A DNA stretch of 64,000 nt from positions 26 to 64,025 of the forward strand of contig NZ_ALWW01000003.1 of NCBI RefSeq assembly GCF_000344175.1, in the 5' to 3' direction. Below are positions 60,598 to 64,000 of the stretch, in pieces. The position numbers and the translations under genes were made by a program. The notes beneath the pieces were generated by a model. The model was not told the origin of the DNA, ran no database searches, and saw only the letters and a list, made by a program, of their open reading frames with translations. Origin of the DNA: Listeria fleischmannii subsp. fleischmannii LU2006-1. GTDB taxonomy: Bacteria > Bacillota > Bacilli > Lactobacillales > Listeriaceae. How positions within the stretch are numbered: position 1 is the first letter of the stretch; each line of letters opens with the position of its first letter.

Positions 60598-61512
60598 GTG
60601 GAACTGATTTTTCTTGGAACGGGTGCAGGAGTACCCTCAAAAAATCGAAATGTAACTTCAATTGCCATCTCCATGTTAAATGAGCGAAACGCGATTTGGC
60701 TATTTGATTGCGGAGAAGGTACACAGCATCAAATTTTACGTAGTCCCATTCGATTAAGTAAACTCGAAAAAATTTTTATAACCCATTTACATGGAGACCA
60801 TATTTTTGGTTTACCAGGTCTTTTAAGTAGCCGTTCTTTTCAAGGCGGAGAAACAGAACTTACCATTTACGGACCTCCGGGTATTGCGCTTTATATAAAG
60901 GACTCACTCGAACTTAGTGGCTCTCATTTGACCTATCCGCTTCAAATCGTAGAAGTTGAACCAGGCGAAATTTTTTCTGACAAACAGTGGAAAATCGTTT
61001 GCGATGAACTTGATCACGGCATTCAAAGCTTTGGCTACCGCCTGATGGAAAGTGCGAAACCTGGCTCACTCGACGCAGCCAAGTTAAAAGCAGAAGGTGT
61101 GCCGGCTGGACCTCTTTATCAGGAATTAAAGGAAGGAAAAACCGTTATACTTCCTGACGGTCGAATGATTGATGGGCAGGCGTTTATTGGGCCAGAACAG
61201 AAGGGGCGAATCATTGCTATTTTTGGGGACACAAGGCAACATAAAAATGAACTTCCGCTTGCTAGAAATGCGGATATTATTGTCCATGAAGCCACCTTTG
61301 AAGCATCTAAAGTGGAGATGGCAAAAGAGTATATGCATTCAACGACTACGGAGGCGGCAGGTCTTGCAAAAGAAGCGAATGCCAAACATCTTATTTTAAC
61401 GCATATTAGTTCGCGCTATGATAAAGAAGCAAGCTTAGCCTTACGGGATGAGGCACGTCAAATTTTTCCGAATACAGATATTGCAGAAGATTTTTCTGTT
61501 TTTGACATTTAG
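60598..61512 (+). CDS. rnz: ribonuclease Z (tRNA 3'-endonuclease)
   Basis: 304 aa from GTG after TTGGGAG. Metallo-beta-lactamase fold with zinc motif THLHGDHIFGLPG (HxHxDH), FGDTRQH and the distal HISSRY. The flexible-arm region (about 155-190, PAGPLYQELKEGK) is of the bacterial RNase Z type. Cleaves the 3' trailer of tRNA precursors. Confidence 0.95.
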   Translation: MELIFLGTGAGVPSKNRNVTSIAISMLNERNAIWLFDCGEGTQHQILRSPIRLSKLEKIFITHLHGDHIFGLPGLLSSRSFQGGETELTIYGPPGIALYIKDSLELSGSHLTYPLQIVEVEPGEIFSDKQWKIVCDELDHGIQSFGYRLMESAKPGSLDAAKLKAEGVPAGPLYQELKEGKTVILPDGRMIDGQAFIGPEQKGRIIAIFGDTRQHKNELPLARNADIIVHEATFEASKVEMAKEYMHSTTTEAAGLAKEANAKHLILTHISSRYDKEASLALRDEARQIFPNTDIAEDFSVFDI

Positions 61513-61521
61513 GAGGTTCCA

Positions 61522-62313
61522 ATGAATGCTTATTTGAAAGGGAAAACGGTATTAATTACAGGCGCTTCGAGTGGACTTGGGGAAAAACTTGCTTTTTATG
61601 CAGCGCAATCAGACGCAAATGTCATTTTACTCGCTAGAAATGAAGCGAAACTCGCTCAAATTAGTGAGCAAATTAAAAAAAGCTTTCAAGTTAAAGCCGA
61701 TTATTACCATCTGGACATAACCGATTTTAAAGAGCTGGAGCAAGTAGCTAACACTATTTTAGTGCGCCATGAAATAGACGCTTTGATCAACTGTGCGGGC
61801 TTCGGTTTATTTGAAACGGCAGAAAATACCCCATTTGAGACAGTGGAAGCGATGTTTGATACCAATGTTTTAGGACTAATACGTTTTACGCAACTTTTTA
61901 TTCCGTACTTTAAGCAAAAAAAGAGTGGTCATATTATTCAAATTGCCTCCCAAGCAGCTAAGATTGCGACACCAAAATCAAGTGCGTATGCAGCGACAAA
62001 ATTTGCTGTTTTAGGGTATTCAAATGCACTTCGAATGGAATTAAAAGGGGATAATATTAAGGTGACGACGGTTAACCCAGGCCCCATTGCAACTCATTTT
62101 TTTGATATCGCCGATGAATCTGGCGAGTATTTAAAAAGTGTAGGGTTCCTTGTTTTAAAACCAGAAAAGGTCGCAGAAAAAACCATCCGAATTATCGGGA
62201 AAAATCGTCGAGAAGTGAACCTTCCGTTTTTAATGAATATTGGTACGAGAATCTATCAAGTCATTCCTAGCGTTGTGGAGTTTTTTGGACGAAGCGCATT
62301 TATGAAAAAATAA
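61522..62313 (+). CDS. short-chain dehydrogenase/reductase
   Basis: 263 aa with AGGAGG. Classical SDR: TGASSGLGEKLAF cofactor loop, NCAGFG, catalytic Ser and Y-x-x-x-K in SAYAATKFA, and NPGPIATHF. DltE/YqjQ-like by shape. A hydrophobic, basic C-terminal tail could allow membrane contact. Substrate unknown. Nine bases after rnz, so co-transcribed. Confidence 0.9.
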   Translation: MNAYLKGKTVLITGASSGLGEKLAFYAAQSDANVILLARNEAKLAQISEQIKKSFQVKADYYHLDITDFKELEQVANTILVRHEIDALINCAGFGLFETAENTPFETVEAMFDTNVLGLIRFTQLFIPYFKQKKSGHIIQIASQAAKIATPKSSAYAATKFAVLGYSNALRMELKGDNIKVTTVNPGPIATHFFDIADESGEYLKSVGFLVLKPEKVAEKTIRIIGKNRREVNLPFLMNIGTRIYQVIPSVVEFFGRSAFMKK

Positions 62314-62335
62314 CGCCAATTTAGGCGTTTTTTTC
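62312..62335 (+). terminator. rho-independent terminator of rnz-SDR
   Basis: AACGCC / GGCGTT stem with 6-nt loop, then TTTTTTTC. Confidence 0.87.
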
Positions 62336-62381
62336 TTGAAAAAAAAGGAGTTTCAGGTATAATGAAATAGAACTAGTGTTC
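62336..62381 (+). promoter_or_regulatory. dinB promoter with LexA (SOS) box
   Basis: -35 TTGAAA (62336-62341), 16-nt spacer, -10 TATAAT (62358-62363). The expected start point falls in GAACTAGTGTTC (62370-62381), a perfect match to the Gram-positive LexA core GAAC-N4-GTTC with AT-rich flanks. This predicts DNA-damage induction of dinB. Confidence 0.9.
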
Positions 62382-62405
62382 GTTTTTTAGAGGGAGGCGT
62401 TTTGT

Positions 62406-63476
62406 GTGGATGTGAGTCGAAAAATAATTCATATTGATATGGATGCGTTTTTTGCTTCAGTTGAGCAACGAGACCATCCAGAATATCGCGGAAAGCCACT
62501 CATTATTGGAGGAGATCCTAATAAACGCGGAGTGGTATCTACTTGTTCCTATGAAGCACGTCAATTTGGCGTCCATTCTGCCATGCCCACTAAACAAGCT
62601 GCCAAACTTTGTCCAGAAGGGATTTTTATTCATGGGAATATGGAGCACTATGTAACAGTTTCAACACAAATCCGTGAAATTTTTAAGCGTTATACAGATA
62701 TCGTAGAGCCGCTTTCACTTGATGAAGCTTATTTGGATGTAACAGAAAATAAAAAGGGAATGGCTTCGGCCACACTTATTGCACGCGAAATTCAATACGC
62801 CATATATCACGAGCTAGGTCTTACTTCTTCAGCTGGCGTATCCTATAATAAGTTTATTGCTAAAATTGCCTCTGATTATAAAAAGCCAGCTGGTTTAACG
62901 GTTATCCCACCTGAAAAAGCAGAATCTTTCCTTGAAAGCATTCCCATTGATAAATTTTATGGTGTCGGCAAAGTAACTTCTGAAAAAATGCACCGGCTTG
63001 GAATCAAAACGGGAAAGGATTTAAAAGCTTGGAGTGAATGGGATCTCATTCGTGAATTCCATAAGCACGGTTACTATTTATATCGTCATGTCAGAGGACG
63101 CTCTAATAATATCGTAAACCCTCACCGGGACCGAAAATCAGTTGGTAAAGAGACTACATTTGAACGAAATGTTGTAGATGAGCTTGTACTTGAAAAAAGT
63201 TTAATGCGTTTTGCTGAAAAAATTGAAACGAGACTTTTAAAAATTCAAAAGCACGGTAAAACGGTAGTTTTAAAATTACGTTATAGTGATTTTACAACGA
63301 TTACGAAGCGCATGACACTTACTAATTATGTGCATGACCGGCAAATGATTTACGGAGCGGGTGTAGCCTTATTAAGTGAAGTGTATAATGGTTCAGAAGC
63401 CATTCGTCTTATTGGATTAACTGTGACGAATCTAAAACCAATTCATTTTGAAAATATGCGTTTAGAAGGCTTATAA
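62406..63476 (+). CDS. dinB: DNA polymerase IV (Y-family translesion polymerase)
   Basis: 356 aa from GTG, eight bases after GGAGG. Catalytic metal motifs are DMDAFFASVE and SLDEAYLDV. The thumb (helix-hairpin-helix) is KFYGVGKVTSEKMHRLG and the little-finger domain follows from about residue 240. Error-prone bypass of lesions. Lacks an evident beta-clamp tail beyond RLEGL. SOS-regulated by the box upstream. Confidence 0.96.
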   Translation: MDVSRKIIHIDMDAFFASVEQRDHPEYRGKPLIIGGDPNKRGVVSTCSYEARQFGVHSAMPTKQAAKLCPEGIFIHGNMEHYVTVSTQIREIFKRYTDIVEPLSLDEAYLDVTENKKGMASATLIAREIQYAIYHELGLTSSAGVSYNKFIAKIASDYKKPAGLTVIPPEKAESFLESIPIDKFYGVGKVTSEKMHRLGIKTGKDLKAWSEWDLIREFHKHGYYLYRHVRGRSNNIVNPHRDRKSVGKETTFERNVVDELVLEKSLMRFAEKIETRLLKIQKHGKTVVLKLRYSDFTTITKRMTLTNYVHDRQMIYGAGVALLSEVYNGSEAIRLIGLTVTNLKPIHFENMRLEGL

Positions 63477-63487
63477 AGGGGGATATT

Positions 63488-63994
63488 ATGCTTACAATTC
63501 GTGAAGCAGAAATGAAGGATGCGGAAGATGTTATTCGCTATTTAAATAAAGTAGGGGGAGAAACGGCCTTTTTAACATTTGGGGAAAATGAGTTTCTAGT
63601 TTCTCGTTCAGATGAAGAAGTTATCATCCAACAATTTTTAAATCATGAAAAAGCATGTATGTATCTCGCTTTTGAAGAAGATGAACTGGTCAGCGTCGGT
63701 CAAGTCATTGTGCCAGCAAAGGAACGAATGGCGCACCGTGGGAACATTGCCATTTCTGTCAAAAAGGATTTTTGGGGACAAGGAATCGGTTCTAAGATGC
63801 TTGAAAAACTCATTCTTTCCGCCAAAAAATCAGGTTTGCATATGCTAACACTAGAAGTCGTCAGTGAAAACCAAGCTGCTTTTCATCTGTATAAAAAAAT
63901 GGGGTTTGTCGTGGCAGGAGAATACCCCGACTATTTTCGCGTCCAAGATAAATTATTCGCCGTAACATTTATGTACCGCATATTAAAAAACTAG
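63488..63994 (+). CDS. GNAT family N-acetyltransferase
   Basis: 168 aa with AAAGGGGG. Starts LTIREAEMKDAEDVIRYL. Acetyl-CoA motif A is VKKDFWGQGIGSKMLEKLI (core GQGIGS) and motif B NQAAFHLYKKMGF. Similar to Bacillus YkkB/YjcK-type enzymes; substrate unknown. Eleven bases after dinB, so it may share the SOS promoter. Confidence 0.88.
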   Translation: MLTIREAEMKDAEDVIRYLNKVGGETAFLTFGENEFLVSRSDEEVIIQQFLNHEKACMYLAFEEDELVSVGQVIVPAKERMAHRGNIAISVKKDFWGQGIGSKMLEKLILSAKKSGLHMLTLEVVSENQAAFHLYKKMGFVVAGEYPDYFRVQDKLFAVTFMYRILKN

Positions 63995-64000
63995 GCTTTG

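Overview
The window is a chromosomal segment of a low-GC Gram-positive bacterium, almost certainly a member of the genus Listeria. The evidence is gene content and order recalled from Listeria monocytogenes: ctaA/ctaB, ylbF-ylbG-rsmD-coaD-ylbL, tmcAL, yceD-rpmF, panE, mraZ to ftsZ, sepF-ylmGH-divIVA-ileS, dapF-PAP2-csp, deoC-lacI-pdp, ilvDBNC-leuABCD-ilvA, yueI-zwf, rnz-SDR-dinB. Several loci differ from that pattern (no nad genes beside niaR, a beta-helix gene beside ylbL, a large secreted Ig-like protein between pdp and ilvA). I therefore favour a species outside the monocytogenes/innocua group, but I cannot name it.

Layout. 1-4 kb: tail of a MOSC-domain gene, then a minus-strand run (NagB-like isomerase, K+ channel-like protein, HAD phosphatase, ctaA). 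4.2-10.9 kb: ctaB, a TPR membrane protein, a CAP-domain protein and the ylbF-ylbL block. 11-16.3 kb: an accessory-looking beta-helix gene, tmcAL, yceD-rpmF, panE and two small unknowns. 16.5-32.8 kb: the division and cell-wall cluster mraZ-rsmH-ftsL-pbpB-murE-mraY-murD-murG-divIB-ftsA-ftsZ-ylmE-sepF-ylmG-ylmH, then niaR and divIVA. 32.8-38.3 kb: T-box-controlled ileS, dapF, a PAP2 phosphatase and a cold-shock gene preceded by a candidate small transcript. 38.4-41.6 kb: deoxyribonucleoside catabolism (deoC, lacI-type regulator, pdp) with cre and operator candidates. 41.7-45.8 kb: an AT-rich accessory island with a secreted Ig-repeat protein and a gene remnant. 45.8-57 kb: the branched-chain amino acid operon on the minus strand, headed by a leader-peptide attenuator. 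57.2-64 kb: two acetyltransferases, a DUF6884-like protein, a 45-aa membrane protein, yueI, zwf, rnz, an SDR and SOS-controlled dinB.

Several genes, including essential ones (pbpB, divIB, ftsA, murE), carry an apparent single-base insertion, nearly always in an A or T run. Removing one base restores the family-typical protein each time. I read these as base-calling errors rather than pseudogenes and annotate the whole genes across the breaks.

Control signals readable from the sequence include an Ile T-box before ileS, a Val/Ile/Leu leader-peptide attenuator and possible CodY box before ilvD, a LexA box before dinB, MraZ-type boxes before mraZ, ResD-like boxes between ctaA and ctaB, and a 25-bp terminator hairpin upstream of the cold-shock gene.
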